Below are positions 6,447-15,450 of a stretch of DNA of 23,987 nt, one piece after another. The notes beneath the pieces are model-generated. The model searched no databases. It had not been told where the DNA came from and worked only from the letters and a program-made list of their open reading frames with translations. The position numbers and the translations under genes are program-made. The stretch is from Bacteroidota bacterium (GTDB lineage Bacteria > Bacteroidota > Bacteroidia > Flavobacteriales_D > Crocinitomicaceae), in contig JAHKAT010000353.1 in assembly GCA_018825925.1 (NCBI GenBank), positions 1-23,987 of the forward strand, given 5' to 3'. How positions within the stretch are numbered: position 1 is the stretch's first letter; every line of letters begins with the position of its first letter.

Positions 6447-7865
6447 CTATTTAGCAAGTCGATAGAAACTGTAATTCGCTCCAGAATGAAGTAAATGTTC
6501 ATCAAAATCTAGTGAATTGGTGGATTTATCAATGATCAAATACTTAGCACCTAATCCACGTAGTGAATCGATAAACAATGGCGAATTCAGTTGCTCGTTT
6601 TCAACGGTCCAACCTTTTCTATTTGCAAAATAAATACTCTGTGGCGAAGAACCTCCATTGATAATGATGAGGTCGTTGGGTGGAATGTATTGATCGGTTG
6701 AAGCTTGAAGTTCAAGTTTATAAAGCTCTGTACTTTTTATGAAAAAATCGTGCTGTTGATTCGCGATGGCCTCCACCACAATGAGGGCTAAAAGCACCGA
6801 TTGATATCGAACAGGTATTTTTACAAGAAAAAACCCACATAACAGGGCCATGATTGGAACGAATGGAAGGACATAATAACTATGGGTAGGGAAAACCGCA
6901 CCTGTTTTTAAAATAAACAAGATAAATACAATAGTGAATAGGGCCAATGCAATTTGGGCTAATCTATTTCCTCCCTTAATAAATACAAATATTCCTGCTA
7001 AACAGCACGCCAATGCCACGTATGACTGTAATGCACTAAAGTAAAATTTCTCAAAAAGTTCGGGTAGTTTAGGATAAATTTCTCTGTATCCCTCTAATAT
7101 ACTTTTTGGAAAATACAATTGATATTGATAGGTCTCTAAAAGATGAGGTACCCAATAAAAATACCAACCACAAACTGAAACAAAACAAAGAGTAGACAAC
7201 AAGAAAATGGTTGTTTTTCGCCGGTTAGGAATCTCTTTTATAAAGATTAAAACACCTAAAAGACTAAGAAAACTCAAGGCTGGAATCTTACAGAGCACAC
7301 CCATTGTACAAAAGAGAAAGAAATAAAGAGCAGCCCATTTCTGCCCATCTTTTAAATATCGAAAAGCAAAGTACAAACCAATAATCACTAATGAAACACT
7401 GAAAGTATCGGGCATTATTTTTCTTGAAAATCCGAACCAAATGGACACCGCAAGCACCAAGGTGGAGCTAAATGCCAAACGTTCATGGTATAGCTCTTTG
7501 ATCAATCGATAAAAATAAAACAAACCAAAGCTCGAAACGACCAGGTTAATCAATCTGCCGGACCAATGTGAATAGTCGAAAACAACAGAAAAAAGATATC
7601 CTAAATAGTTAAAGAAAGGGAATTCAGACCCAATTATTCCAGTTTTTTCACCGGCCATATCTATCATGGGGTACAACAAATTGGCCCCATTTTCCACAAA
7701 ATTTCTAGTGATCATGTTGGTTAACGCTTGGCGCCAATTGTGGCCTATTTCCAAGGGTGCATTGGTAATCCCAATCAACCTGAGCAGGAAAAGGAATAAT
7801 ATCCAAAACCGGATGTCTGATAATATCGCAGTTGCGCTAAATCGAAATACGGTGCTTTCTCTCAA
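6447..7865 (-). CDS. Multi-pass membrane glycosyltransferase (ArnT/PMT-like, GT-C fold)
   Basis: A 472-residue protein with about ten to eleven hydrophobic helices. GT-C enzymes of this type transfer sugars from polyprenyl-phosphate donors to lipids, glycans or proteins on the outer side of the inner membrane. The sequence shows the large first periplasmic loop after helix 1 with acidic and Arg residues (APLEIGHNWRQALTNMITRN, Glu39 and Arg45), the SEFPFFNYLGYLF segment (80-92), and the RKIMPDTFSVSL stretch typical of PMT-like proteins. The soluble C-terminus (about 385-472) is periplasmic. The start is TTG at 7865: no ATG lies between it and the upstream in-frame stop, and the next Met is inside the loop. 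The substrate is unknown, and no polysaccharide cluster surrounds it. Confidence 0.8.
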   Translation of the reverse strand: MRESTVFRFSATAILSDIRFWILFLFLLRLIGITNAPLEIGHNWRQALTNMITRNFVENGANLLYPMIDMAGEKTGIIGSEFPFFNYLGYLFSVVFDYSHWSGRLINLVVSSFGLFYFYRLIKELYHERLAFSSTLVLAVSIWFGFSRKIMPDTFSVSLVIIGLYFAFRYLKDGQKWAALYFFLFCTMGVLCKIPALSFLSLLGVLIFIKEIPNRRKTTIFLLSTLCFVSVCGWYFYWVPHLLETYQYQLYFPKSILEGYREIYPKLPELFEKFYFSALQSYVALACCLAGIFVFIKGGNRLAQIALALFTIVFILFILKTGAVFPTHSYYVLPFVPIMALLCGFFLVKIPVRYQSVLLALIVVEAIANQQHDFFIKSTELYKLELQASTDQYIPPNDLIIINGGSSPQSIYFANRKGWTVENEQLNSPLFIDSLRGLGAKYLIIDKSTNSLDFDEHLLHSGANYSFYRLAK

Positions 7866-7900
7866 GTGAAATGTTTTAAACGGTTAAGACCTTTGAAGAC

Positions 7901-7908
7901 CAAATGTA
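7901..7908 (-). promoter_or_regulatory. Possible -7 box of the glycosyltransferase gene
   Basis: The minus strand reads TACATTTG, an exact TAnnTTTG match, 36 bases before the TTG start. The nearest TTG upstream (7923-7925) gives only a 14-base spacer, shorter than the usual 17-23, so the assignment is tentative. Confidence 0.35.
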
Positions 7909-7958
7909 TGACATTCGTTCTTCAAGAAATGATTTCTTTGCCAAAAAAAATGGACTTT

Positions 7959-8468
7959 CTACAAAAACAAGGCCTTCAACTCCGTAGCATCCGCAGGTTT
8001 CATCTTTCCGGCTAATATTAAACTTAATTGCTTTCTTCTCAAAGCCCCGTTAAATCGCTCAATTTCTTCCTCCGTTTCAGGCACCAATTCAGGCACCATT
8101 ATCGTACCGCCATTTTGATCTACAGCTACAAAAGTATATATAGCTTCATTGCATTTTTCTCTTTTTCCAGTGACAAAATCTTCCACAAAAACATCGATGA
8201 ATACCTCCATAGAAGAAGAAAATGCACGTGAAACTTTTGCTTCTAAAGTAACAATCGACGAATGTTTAATGGCTTTATTAAACGATACATTATTTACCGA
8301 AGCTGTAACCACTACACGATGACAGTGACGATGTGCCGAAACACTAGCTATCATATCCATCCATGCCAAAAGTTGACCACCAAACAAATTATTGTGCGGG
8401 TTGGTATCATTTGGCAATACTAACTTCGTAGTAATTGCTAGGGTTTCTGAAGCTTTGTGAGAAATCAT
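7959..8468 (-). CDS. Acyl-CoA thioesterase, hotdog fold (YciA/BACH type)
   Basis: Hydrolyses acyl-CoA to free fatty acid and CoA in the cytoplasm. The 169-residue length and the motif HNNLFGGQLLAWMD (26-38 region, with Asn27 and Asp38 as the expected active-site residues) place it in the YciA/BACH group. The second conserved stretch, VVVTASVNNVSFNKAI, forms the central strand of the hotdog sheet. One hotdog domain is present, so it should assemble as a homo-oligomer. A -7 box at 8484-8491 on this strand suggests its own promoter. The C-terminus, ending in a Lys/Ala-rich helix, extends beyond the core domain. Chain-length preference cannot be read from sequence. Confidence 0.9.
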   Translation of the reverse strand: MISHKASETLAITTKLVLPNDTNPHNNLFGGQLLAWMDMIASVSAHRHCHRVVVTASVNNVSFNKAIKHSSIVTLEAKVSRAFSSSMEVFIDVFVEDFVTGKREKCNEAIYTFVAVDQNGGTIMVPELVPETEEEIERFNGALRRKQLSLILAGKMKPADATELKALFL

Positions 8469-8483
8469 ATCTGAATTTTAGCA

Positions 8484-8491
8484 CAAAATTA
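8484..8491 (-). promoter_or_regulatory. -7 box of the thioesterase gene
   Basis: The minus strand reads TAATTTTG, matching TAnnTTTG, 16 bases before the ATG at 8468 and inside the 46-base gap after the subtilisin gene. There is no TTG at the -33 distance, so only the -7 half is supported. Confidence 0.45.
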
Positions 8492-8514
8492 CTTTTCTTA
8501 TCTCACTTCTAGCC

Positions 8515-10095
8515 TTATTGTACTATGAATTTTTGGGTACTTGACAATTCTCCGAAAGATCGCACGAAATAAATCCCGCTTTTAAAAAGAGAAACGTCAA
8601 GGGTGATAATTTGATTGGATGCGTTTTTTATGAATTCCACAGAACGTAATATTTTACCCTGTAAATCAATTATTTCTATGCCATTTATAGCATTAGTGTC
8701 ATAAAAATAGATGTTTAGATTGTTAGTGGCGGGGTTTGGGAATAATCTAAAAAGATCTTGATTTCTATTTTCAAGTCCAAGCGATTGGCCGGAGGCAAGC
8801 ATTAAGCTTCTATAAGCGTTAATTCTACCAGAACCAATTTTACCTACAAAGGCTGGGTTTTGGGCATCAATATTATCACAACCATTTTTCAGAAATCCTA
8901 CGATTTGATCATTATTGAAAGCCGTATTGTATGATTTGATTAACGAGACCAATCCAGCAACCATAGGGCAAGACATGGAGGTTCCTGAAAGTTGGCCATA
9001 GGTTGTGTTACCAGGAAAATAAGTGCTTTGAATCGAAAGACCTGGAGCCATTACATCGATAGTGCTACCATAATTGGAAAAGAAAGTTCGTTGATCGTTT
9101 TGATCAGTTGCACCTACTGAAATTACCCCAGCATAGGCAGCAGGATAGTTTAAATCTTCTGAGTCCTCATTTCCAGCGGATGCTACTAAAATAACATTCA
9201 TGGCTTGCGCTTGTTGCACTAATACTTGCCACGTTAATGTATTGGACGGCCCTCCAAATGACATAGATATAACCGACGCACCATTTCTTAAAGCGTAATC
9301 TGCACCTTCATATCCCGCAGTGATACTTCTACCGTCTGAATTATTAGGCGATACTTTTACGGCCATAATTTTGGCTTGAAATCCAATAGATGCAATACCT
9401 GTGTTATTATCAGATTTACTTGACGCAATCCCCGCACAGTGCGTTCCATGGCCAAAATAAATTGAGCCATTTGCCGGTGGATTAGGGTTTCCATCTCTAT
9501 CTGCTGCATCATATCCGTTATAGTCATCTGCATACCCATTCAAGTCGTCATCCAAGAAGTTATTGGGTACTTCATCTGAGTTTACCCATAGGTTGTCAAC
9601 GAGGTCTTCATGGGATAAATTAATACCATTGTCAACTATTGCGATCACAACTTTCGACTCACCTTTGTGAATGTTCCATGCTTCTTTGGCTTGTATTTTA
9701 GATAAATGATATAGTTGAGAAAAGCCAGGGTCATTCGGCACGTAATTCACTTTGTACAAAGGTGCTTTTTCGGCATATTCAACATAACTGATGGCTGAAA
9801 TTGAATTGATGAAACTCTCAACCAATGCAATCTCATTAAATTCAAGTCGGTAAACTCTAGAGATAGCGTTGCCCTCAGTTTGAAAGGCTTTCTCTATTTT
9901 CGTTATACCGTATTGATTTTGAAGATTTATCAAAGTTGGATTAACTAAAAATTCTGTTTGAAGATTGATACTAGAGGTATTCAATACTTTTACATAAATT
10001 CTGCCATCTACAAAATTCGAGTCTATAGATTGTGCGTTAACTTGATGATTGCCAAGAAGTAAAAGGGTTAGAAGAATGAGTGAACTTAATTTCAT
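8515..10095 (-). CDS. Subtilisin-like serine protease (S8) with T9SS sorting domain
   Basis: A secreted protease of 526 residues. ATG at 10095 is preferred to one nine codons upstream because it gives a clean signal peptide, KLSSLILLTLLLLGNHQVNA, cleaved before Q. Residues about 22-115 look like an inhibitor propeptide. The S8 domain carries the full triad: Asp155 in IVDNGIN, His219 in GHGTHCAG, Ser373 in GTSMSCP, with oxyanion Asn309 in SAGNED. An Asp/Asn-rich stretch, DDDLNGYADDYNGYD, between Asp and His may bind calcium. The last 80 or so residues are a type A T9SS domain (FPNPATNNLNI, then LFKSGIYFV). The protein should therefore cross the outer membrane. It lies about 40 bases downstream of msrA on the same strand. 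Confidence 0.95.
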   Translation of the reverse strand: MKLSSLILLTLLLLGNHQVNAQSIDSNFVDGRIYVKVLNTSSINLQTEFLVNPTLINLQNQYGITKIEKAFQTEGNAISRVYRLEFNEIALVESFINSISAISYVEYAEKAPLYKVNYVPNDPGFSQLYHLSKIQAKEAWNIHKGESKVVIAIVDNGINLSHEDLVDNLWVNSDEVPNNFLDDDLNGYADDYNGYDAADRDGNPNPPANGSIYFGHGTHCAGIASSKSDNNTGIASIGFQAKIMAVKVSPNNSDGRSITAGYEGADYALRNGASVISMSFGGPSNTLTWQVLVQQAQAMNVILVASAGNEDSEDLNYPAAYAGVISVGATDQNDQRTFFSNYGSTIDVMAPGLSIQSTYFPGNTTYGQLSGTSMSCPMVAGLVSLIKSYNTAFNNDQIVGFLKNGCDNIDAQNPAFVGKIGSGRINAYRSLMLASGQSLGLENRNQDLFRLFPNPATNNLNIYFYDTNAINGIEIIDLQGKILRSVEFIKNASNQIITLDVSLFKSGIYFVRSFGELSSTQKFIVQ

Positions 10096-10136
10096 AGTAT
10101 TGGAAATATACAGTAAATACATTAAAAAATCAATAT

Positions 10137-10784
10137 TTATTTTTTTAGTAACTCAGGGTGCTTTTTCTTAAAAGCTTCAATTCGAGGGATTGATACCGCT
10201 CTAACATAAGAGTTATTGGGGTGATTGCGTTCGTAATCTTGATGATAATCCTCAGCCATGTAAAAAACGTCTAATGGCACCACTTCAGTAGTAATGTTTT
10301 TAAAAGTTTGATTAGCACGCAACTGCTTGATGTACTTTTGAATTGCGGTTTTCTCTAATTCATTTTGATAAAAAATCATAGATCGGTATTGGGGGCCTTT
10401 GTCAGGTCCTTGCTGATTCAAGGTTTCTGGATTGTGAGAATCAAAAAACACAACAAGCAATTGTTCGTACGATATTTTTTTATTGTCATAATATACTTTA
10501 ACTGCTTCTGCATGGCGAGTACGTCCTGTACAAATTAACTCATAGCTCGGGTTTTTTTCCGTTCCGCCAGAATATCCTGATTCTACTTCAGCAACACCTA
10601 TTACAGATTCAAAAACTGCTTCAACACACCAAAAACATCCACTAGCAAAATAGGCGACTGAATTATAGTTGGCTTTTTTAGGCGGGGAGTATGGCGTTTT
10701 ATCTAAGTCGCTCGAATTAGCAGAGTTGGTGCAAGCAACCAATACTATCGCGATCAAGGATAAAGTAAAGTGTTTTAAAATCAT
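10137..10784 (-). CDS. msrA: Peptide methionine-(S)-S-oxide reductase, lipoprotein form
   Basis: Reduces methionine-S-sulfoxide in oxidised proteins. The 215-residue protein has the catalytic motif GCFWCVE with Cys50 and the downstream conserved segments ESGYSGG, the HAEAV stretch, FFDSHNPETLNQQGPDKG and AEDYHQDY. An N-terminal lipoprotein signal with lipobox LVAC (Cys18) is fused to the enzyme, so it is predicted to act in the periplasm on a membrane anchor rather than in the cytoplasm. No MsrB domain is attached and none is nearby. Cys90 or so (LICTGRTRH) is a further Cys in the domain. It may be co-transcribed with the subtilisin gene 41 bases downstream. The gap upstream (76 bases) shows no clear promoter. 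Confidence 0.95.
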   Translation of the reverse strand: MILKHFTLSLIAIVLVACTNSANSSDLDKTPYSPPKKANYNSVAYFASGCFWCVEAVFESVIGVAEVESGYSGGTEKNPSYELICTGRTRHAEAVKVYYDNKKISYEQLLVVFFDSHNPETLNQQGPDKGPQYRSMIFYQNELEKTAIQKYIKQLRANQTFKNITTEVVPLDVFYMAEDYHQDYERNHPNNSYVRAVSIPRIEAFKKKHPELLKK

Positions 10785-10860
10785 ATCTACAATTTATAAA
10801 TGTCCTGTATGTATAGAACATACAAAATATTTACGCAAAATCCTCCCTTTTGGTTGAAAA

Positions 10861-12687
10861 TTAAATTTCGCTATCGGAGGATGTTTTGTCTCCCCTGAGC
10901 TTTCTGAAACGTTTCCTAGCTTCATTCGAATGTAAACTTCCCTTGTAGTCAAACAAGATTTTTTTATAAAACTCAGATGCTTTTTCAGGGTTGGACAAAT
11001 GATTTTCATAAATATCACCCAACTGAAAAACGGCATCATCGGCGAGTATGTCAAAGGCATAAAATTTCAAAAGTTCCTCCAGATAAGAAATGGCTTCCAT
11101 CCACTTGCCTTGCTTTTGCATCGCTTCAGCTTTCCGAAGGAGAATCTCATCTCCTAGTGGACTGGTATTAAATTCAGTCTGAATACTATCAAAATATAGA
11201 AATGCCATGTCGTACTGCTGTTGTTCAATGTACAAGTCGCCCATCGCGTACCAAAGCATAGCTTGGTAATTGCTATCCAAACCATAATTTTCCGTAATCA
11301 ACAAAGACAAGCGCATGGCATCGTTGGCGATCAGTTTTGAAGTTGCTTCTTTTAACACATCCAACTGCGACTGAGCGAACTCAAACTCTCCATCAAAATA
11401 AAAAATTCGAGCATTTTTATATTTCGCTTCTTCTCCGATGCTTTCGTACTTAAAGTCCTTGTCAACCTGTAAATAGTAAATTGAAGCGTCCCAAATATCA
11501 CCATTGAGGACTAAAATATCAGCGAGATCCATTTTTAACTCAGCCCTTTGCATATCTGTAATACCAGGGATTGAGATGGCCCTTTTTAAATGTACAATAC
11601 CGGAGTCGGGCTGATTGGCATAAAATGATTCAATATGTGCAAGTTCCTGAATCATAGAAATGGTAGTTTGTTTCCAGCCCAATCGGTTGATTGTTGAGTA
11701 GTATGTAGATATAGAATTGGTTATATCCTCTTGGCTAAAATTTCTTTCCGTGGTTATTTCTAAAAATCGAGTGTGTAAATATTCTATTTCTGCTCTGTAA
11801 AATAGGGGTGTAGTGGGACCAAGATTCCGTATATAATCAAAAGCAGTGCGAGCCGTTGCATATTCTCCATTTTCCAAACACATTTGGCCTAGGTCAAATA
11901 CGCGAAAACCATTTTCATTTCTCCTTTTATCCAATGCAATAATTTGAGTAAGAGCGGCATTAAAGTTTCTTCTTTGAACAAAGAGCCAAACGAGCATATT
12001 TGTACTTATTTGGTCGTCTGGATTCTTTTGGTTTTTCAGTAATAGTATATTTTTCAAATAGTCATATTCCTTCGATGCTTCATCAGAAAAATCTATTTTC
12101 CTCGATAACACATTCTGAACGTAGGATAAATAATTGGGATAGCCTTGAAGCAAATCTACATAGGCATCCATCATCTTTTCTGTTTGACCTATGGCACCGT
12201 AGTAATCTGCGTATTGGATCTGAAGAGGGTAGGTTCCTCGCAATAACTTGTCGCCTTTGTCAAGTGTTTTTAAAGCATAATCGTTTTTGTTTTTAGCTCG
12301 AAACGCATTGTAAACCTGAATTATTCCATTTGGATTATTGGGTAAATCATCAATTATTCCTTCGTAGATTTTTGATGCTTTGGCGATTTCATTTTGATTC
12401 TCATAAAATTCACCTAAAATAATGGCGTATTCAGAGTCAAAACGATTATAACTAAGCTGTTTTTTTAACAGTTTTTCAGCGTCTTTCAGGTTTTTAGTTT
12501 CGACCAAGCATTGGTAATATTTCAAGAAATTTACCTTTGAAGGCTCGCGATCATAAATTTTTTCGACGTATGGAAGGGCTTTCTCAAATTCGCCTTTGCT
12601 GTAATACAATTGAGCTAACTGAAAATCAGTGTCTTGAGCTAAAACACTGGTTGAAATAAAAAGTAAGAAGATATACAAAAGTCGCAT
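10861..12687 (-). CDS. Exported tetratricopeptide-repeat protein
   Basis: A 608-residue protein with a Sec signal (RLLYIFLLFISTSVLAQ) and TPR-type helical pairs along most of its length, for example AQLYYSKGEFEKALPYVEKI near the start, YAIILGEFYENQNEIAKASK, then AMLWYAMGDLYIEQQQYDMA and a C-terminal pair ending EKASEFYKKILFDYKG that resembles the BamD/YbgF-type outer-membrane scaffolds. No lipobox and no T9SS domain are present. It probably acts as a periplasmic scaffold for protein-protein contacts (inference). It follows the small lipoprotein gene by 27 bases and seems to be the last gene of a serS-led unit. It ends in a charged tail, KRFRKLRGDKTSSDSEI. No specific partner can be named. Confidence 0.85.
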   Translation of the reverse strand: MRLLYIFLLFISTSVLAQDTDFQLAQLYYSKGEFEKALPYVEKIYDREPSKVNFLKYYQCLVETKNLKDAEKLLKKQLSYNRFDSEYAIILGEFYENQNEIAKASKIYEGIIDDLPNNPNGIIQVYNAFRAKNKNDYALKTLDKGDKLLRGTYPLQIQYADYYGAIGQTEKMMDAYVDLLQGYPNYLSYVQNVLSRKIDFSDEASKEYDYLKNILLLKNQKNPDDQISTNMLVWLFVQRRNFNAALTQIIALDKRRNENGFRVFDLGQMCLENGEYATARTAFDYIRNLGPTTPLFYRAEIEYLHTRFLEITTERNFSQEDITNSISTYYSTINRLGWKQTTISMIQELAHIESFYANQPDSGIVHLKRAISIPGITDMQRAELKMDLADILVLNGDIWDASIYYLQVDKDFKYESIGEEAKYKNARIFYFDGEFEFAQSQLDVLKEATSKLIANDAMRLSLLITENYGLDSNYQAMLWYAMGDLYIEQQQYDMAFLYFDSIQTEFNTSPLGDEILLRKAEAMQKQGKWMEAISYLEELLKFYAFDILADDAVFQLGDIYENHLSNPEKASEFYKKILFDYKGSLHSNEARKRFRKLRGDKTSSDSEI

Positions 12688-12714
12688 AGGCTAATTTACG
12701 ACAAAAACCGCACC

Positions 12715-13269
12715 TTATTTCCTTTTTGCCTCCGCACGTTTTACTAATTCTTGTGAAAAAGCATCTAATTCTTGGTGCAATTCATTGAAAGTTTTAAAAG
12801 TCTCCGCGCGCGAATCGATGTATTGTTTAGAAAGTTCATTCAGTTGATCAACTTTGGATTTCTCGAAAGAAATAAATCCATTGTATTTCCCTCTATCGCC
12901 GTCGCCATTGTCAATGTCGTGCTTCAACTGACGTAACGATTCTTTTGTTTCTGTTACACCTGCCAATAAATTTCGGTAGTCATAACCCAAAGGCGCCCAT
13001 TTTCTGCGCATTACCTTATAAGCATCCATTTTCTTACCCAACTCCATGTTGATGGTATCGGCAAAATAATTGTTTTTTATGCGTAGCTCCACTCCTTGGG
13101 ACAAGATACTATACTCATTGGCAGAGTCCAAAGGATTAGAAGTAACTACTTTTTGAATACTATCAAGGGTCTTGTTCATGCTCTGAATAGCCTGAAGTTG
13201 TTTGGGCTTTTGCAAGTCAGTACAAGCCGTAAAAACGATAATAATAATAAAAAGAAAAAATAATTTCAT
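12715..13269 (-). CDS. Small helical lipoprotein of unknown function, linked to serS
   Basis: ATG at 13269 gives 184 residues; a TTG nine bases upstream would overlap the serS stop and is less likely. The signal peptide MKLFFLFIIIIVFTAC has a lipobox with Cys16. The mature part is rich in Lys, Glu, Gln and Leu and looks mostly alpha-helical, possibly coiled coil (SFEKSKVDQLNELSKQYID, then FNELHQELDAFSQELVKRAE at the C-terminus). No known domain is recognised. The start codon is separated by a single base from the serS stop, so translation is likely coupled, and the TPR gene follows 27 bases later. It might be a partner of the TPR protein in the envelope; that is inference from position only. 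Confidence 0.75.
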   Translation of the reverse strand: MKLFFLFIIIIVFTACTDLQKPKQLQAIQSMNKTLDSIQKVVTSNPLDSANEYSILSQGVELRIKNNYFADTINMELGKKMDAYKVMRRKWAPLGYDYRNLLAGVTETKESLRQLKHDIDNGDGDRGKYNGFISFEKSKVDQLNELSKQYIDSRAETFKTFNELHQELDAFSQELVKRAEAKRK

Positions 13270-13270
13270 A

Positions 13271-14542
13271 TTAATCAATTTTTGAAAAACCTAAATAAGA
13301 ATGCAAAACTTCCGGCATCTGAACTCCATTTTCTGTTTGGAAATTCTCTAGCAATGCAGCAACAATTCGCGGCAAAGCTAAGGCTGAACCATTCAAAGTA
13401 TGAGCCAATTGCGTTTTTTTATCGGCTGTTTTATATCTCAATTTTAAACGGTTGGATTGGAAGGTGTCAAAACGGGAAACAGAACTAACCTCTAACCACT
13501 TTTTTTGAGCTGCGCTATACACTTCAAAATCATAGGTCATTGAAGAAGCAAAACCAGTATCACCACCACACAAGCGAAGAATACGGTATTGTAATCCTAG
13601 TTTTTCTAGTAGTGATTTTACGTGATTGACCATTTCTTCTAAGGCTTTTTCAGTGTTTTCTGGTGTTTCCAATCGCACTATTTCTACCTTATCAAATTGG
13701 TGAAGTCGATTTAAGCCACGAACATCTTTCCCGTACGAACCAGCTTCTCTTCTAAAACAGGGGGTATAACCGCACATTTTAATAGAAAATTGATCATTTG
13801 GCAAAAGAACATCGCGATATATGTTTGTGAGAGGGACTTCCGCTGTCGGGATTAAATATAAATCATCCACGGTGCAATGGTACATTTGTCCCTCTTTATC
13901 AGGTAATTGTCCAGTACCTATGCCCGAAGCTTCATTCACCACCAAAGGAGGAATAAATTCTTCGTAACCAGCTTTTTCAGCCTCATCCAAGAAAAACTGA
14001 ATCAATGCTCGCTGCAATTTGGCACCTTTTCCGCGGTATACTGGAAAGCCAGCGCCTGTAATTTTAACCCCTAATTCAAAATCAATTAGGTTGAATTTTT
14101 TTGTGATTTCCCAGTGGGGCAGGGGCTCGAAAGTAAATTTTGGTTCCTCACCAGCTTCGGCAACGGTCTCATTATCTAATTCACTTTTACCTGCTTTTAC
14201 CTGTTCATTTGGAACATTCGGCAGGGTATAAAGCAGCGTTTGGATTTCAGTTTCTAATTCTTCAACTTTTAACTTTAATCCGGCTTCACTTGCTTTTAAA
14301 TCCGCTGTTTTGTTTTTTGCGTTTTCGGCTTCGTCTTTTTTTCCTTGTTTAAAAAGATCGCCTACTTCTTTAGCAATTTGATTTAATTCAGCAGCAATGC
14401 TCTCTAATTCAGTTTTTTGAAGTCTCCATTGAGCATCTTTATCAAGAATTTGATCAACAGTTTGTTTTGCATCAATGTTTCTTTTTTCTAATCCTTTGAG
14501 AACGGCATCAGCCTCGGTTCGAATTCGATTTATTTCGAGCAT
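13271..14542 (-). CDS. serS: Seryl-tRNA synthetase
   Basis: Class II synthetase charging tRNA-Ser (and tRNA-Sec where present) with serine. The 423-residue length is typical. Residues about 25-105 form the long antiparallel coiled-coil arm that grips the tRNA variable arm. The catalytic core shows the TAEVPLT motif (233-239), motif 2 with CFRREAGSYGKDVRGLNRLH (262-281), the serine-binding GGDTGFASSMTYDFEVY (326-342) and motif 3 with NGSALALPR (384-392). All key residues look intact. It starts with ATG at 14542 and appears to lead an operon with the small lipoprotein and the TPR gene. A TAACTTCG sequence (14567-14574, minus strand) is a one-mismatch -7 candidate without a good -33. Confidence 0.97.
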   Translation of the reverse strand: MLEINRIRTEADAVLKGLEKRNIDAKQTVDQILDKDAQWRLQKTELESIAAELNQIAKEVGDLFKQGKKDEAENAKNKTADLKASEAGLKLKVEELETEIQTLLYTLPNVPNEQVKAGKSELDNETVAEAGEEPKFTFEPLPHWEITKKFNLIDFELGVKITGAGFPVYRGKGAKLQRALIQFFLDEAEKAGYEEFIPPLVVNEASGIGTGQLPDKEGQMYHCTVDDLYLIPTAEVPLTNIYRDVLLPNDQFSIKMCGYTPCFRREAGSYGKDVRGLNRLHQFDKVEIVRLETPENTEKALEEMVNHVKSLLEKLGLQYRILRLCGGDTGFASSMTYDFEVYSAAQKKWLEVSSVSRFDTFQSNRLKLRYKTADKKTQLAHTLNGSALALPRIVAALLENFQTENGVQMPEVLHSYLGFSKID

Positions 14543-14611
14543 TTTGTATTGTCTATTTTATGGTCGCGAAGTTAAGAAATTTGAGTCAAATGAACTGTTC
14601 AAGATGTGGTT

Positions 14612-15403
14612 TTAACGGCCGTCTCCATCAAATAAGTTGCCTAGTCCACCCAAAATACTACCTTCTTCTTTTCGAGGTCCGGTGCCAAACTGCAAAATCC
14701 GCGATGCTAATCTAGAAATAGGTAGAGTTTGCAGCCATACCTCACCCGGTCCTTGAAGGATAGCAAAGAAAACACCCTCTCCTCCAAAAATCATGTTTTT
14801 AACGCCTCCTACATATTTGATATCGTAATTGATTTCGGAAGTATAGGCAACTATGCAACCTGTATCTATGCGCAAGGTTTCATTGGGTTGGAGTGTTTTT
14901 TTCATGACGTGACCCCCTGCATGGCAAAATGCCAAACCATCGCCTTCTAGTTTTTGCATGATAAAACCTTCGCCGCCAAAAAGTCCGGTTCCAAGTTTTC
15001 TTTGAAATTCAATTCCAACGGATACACCTTTGGCTGCGCATAAAAATGAATCTTTTTGACAGATCATTTTTCCCTTGTATTCGGATAAATCCAAGGGTAT
15101 GATTTTTCCTGGATAGGGTGCTGCGAAAGCTACTTTTGCTTTGCCCGTTCCTAAATGAGTGAAGGCGGTCATAAATAAACTTTCTCCGGTGAGCAATCGT
15201 TTTCCTGCTCCCCAAATTTTACTGAAAATACCATCGTTCTCCCGGCTTCCATCACCGAATATCGTCTGCATTTCAATTCCCTGATCCATGTACATAAATG
15301 CGCCAGCCTCTGCAATAGCTGTTTCATTCGGATCCAACTCAATTTCAACCATTTGCATTTCTTCGCCATGGATGAAATAATCTATTTCGTGATTTGTCTT
15401 CAT
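14612..15403 (-). CDS. AIM24/TIGR00266 family protein
   Basis: A 263-residue protein of the family named for mitochondrial AIM24 (Altered Inheritance of Mitochondria 24), found widely in bacteria. It is a Gly-rich double beta-sandwich without known catalytic residues. Characteristic segments are DPNETAIAEAGAFMYMDQGI near the start, GKRLLTGESLFMTAFT, the LGTGLFGGEGFIMQKLEGDG stretch and GCIVAYTSEINYDIKYVGG, ending in a Gly-rich tail GSILGGLGNLFDGDG. There is no signal peptide. The cellular role of bacterial members is not established. It sits 47 bases after the tricorn-like gene and 69 bases before serS on the same strand, with no strong promoter visible in either gap. Confidence 0.92.
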   Translation of the reverse strand: MKTNHEIDYFIHGEEMQMVEIELDPNETAIAEAGAFMYMDQGIEMQTIFGDGSRENDGIFSKIWGAGKRLLTGESLFMTAFTHLGTGKAKVAFAAPYPGKIIPLDLSEYKGKMICQKDSFLCAAKGVSVGIEFQRKLGTGLFGGEGFIMQKLEGDGLAFCHAGGHVMKKTLQPNETLRIDTGCIVAYTSEINYDIKYVGGVKNMIFGGEGVFFAILQGPGEVWLQTLPISRLASRILQFGTGPRKEEGSILGGLGNLFDGDGR

Positions 15404-15450
15404 GTGTTGTTTCTCACTTTAAAATTCATTCCTCAAGTCTGAAAAATCTA

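Noticed and set aside
7923..7940. Palindrome CAAGAAATGATTTCTTTG as a terminator after the thioesterase gene
   Set aside because: The stem is 7 A/T-rich pairs with a one-base loop and no T-run follows it in either direction.
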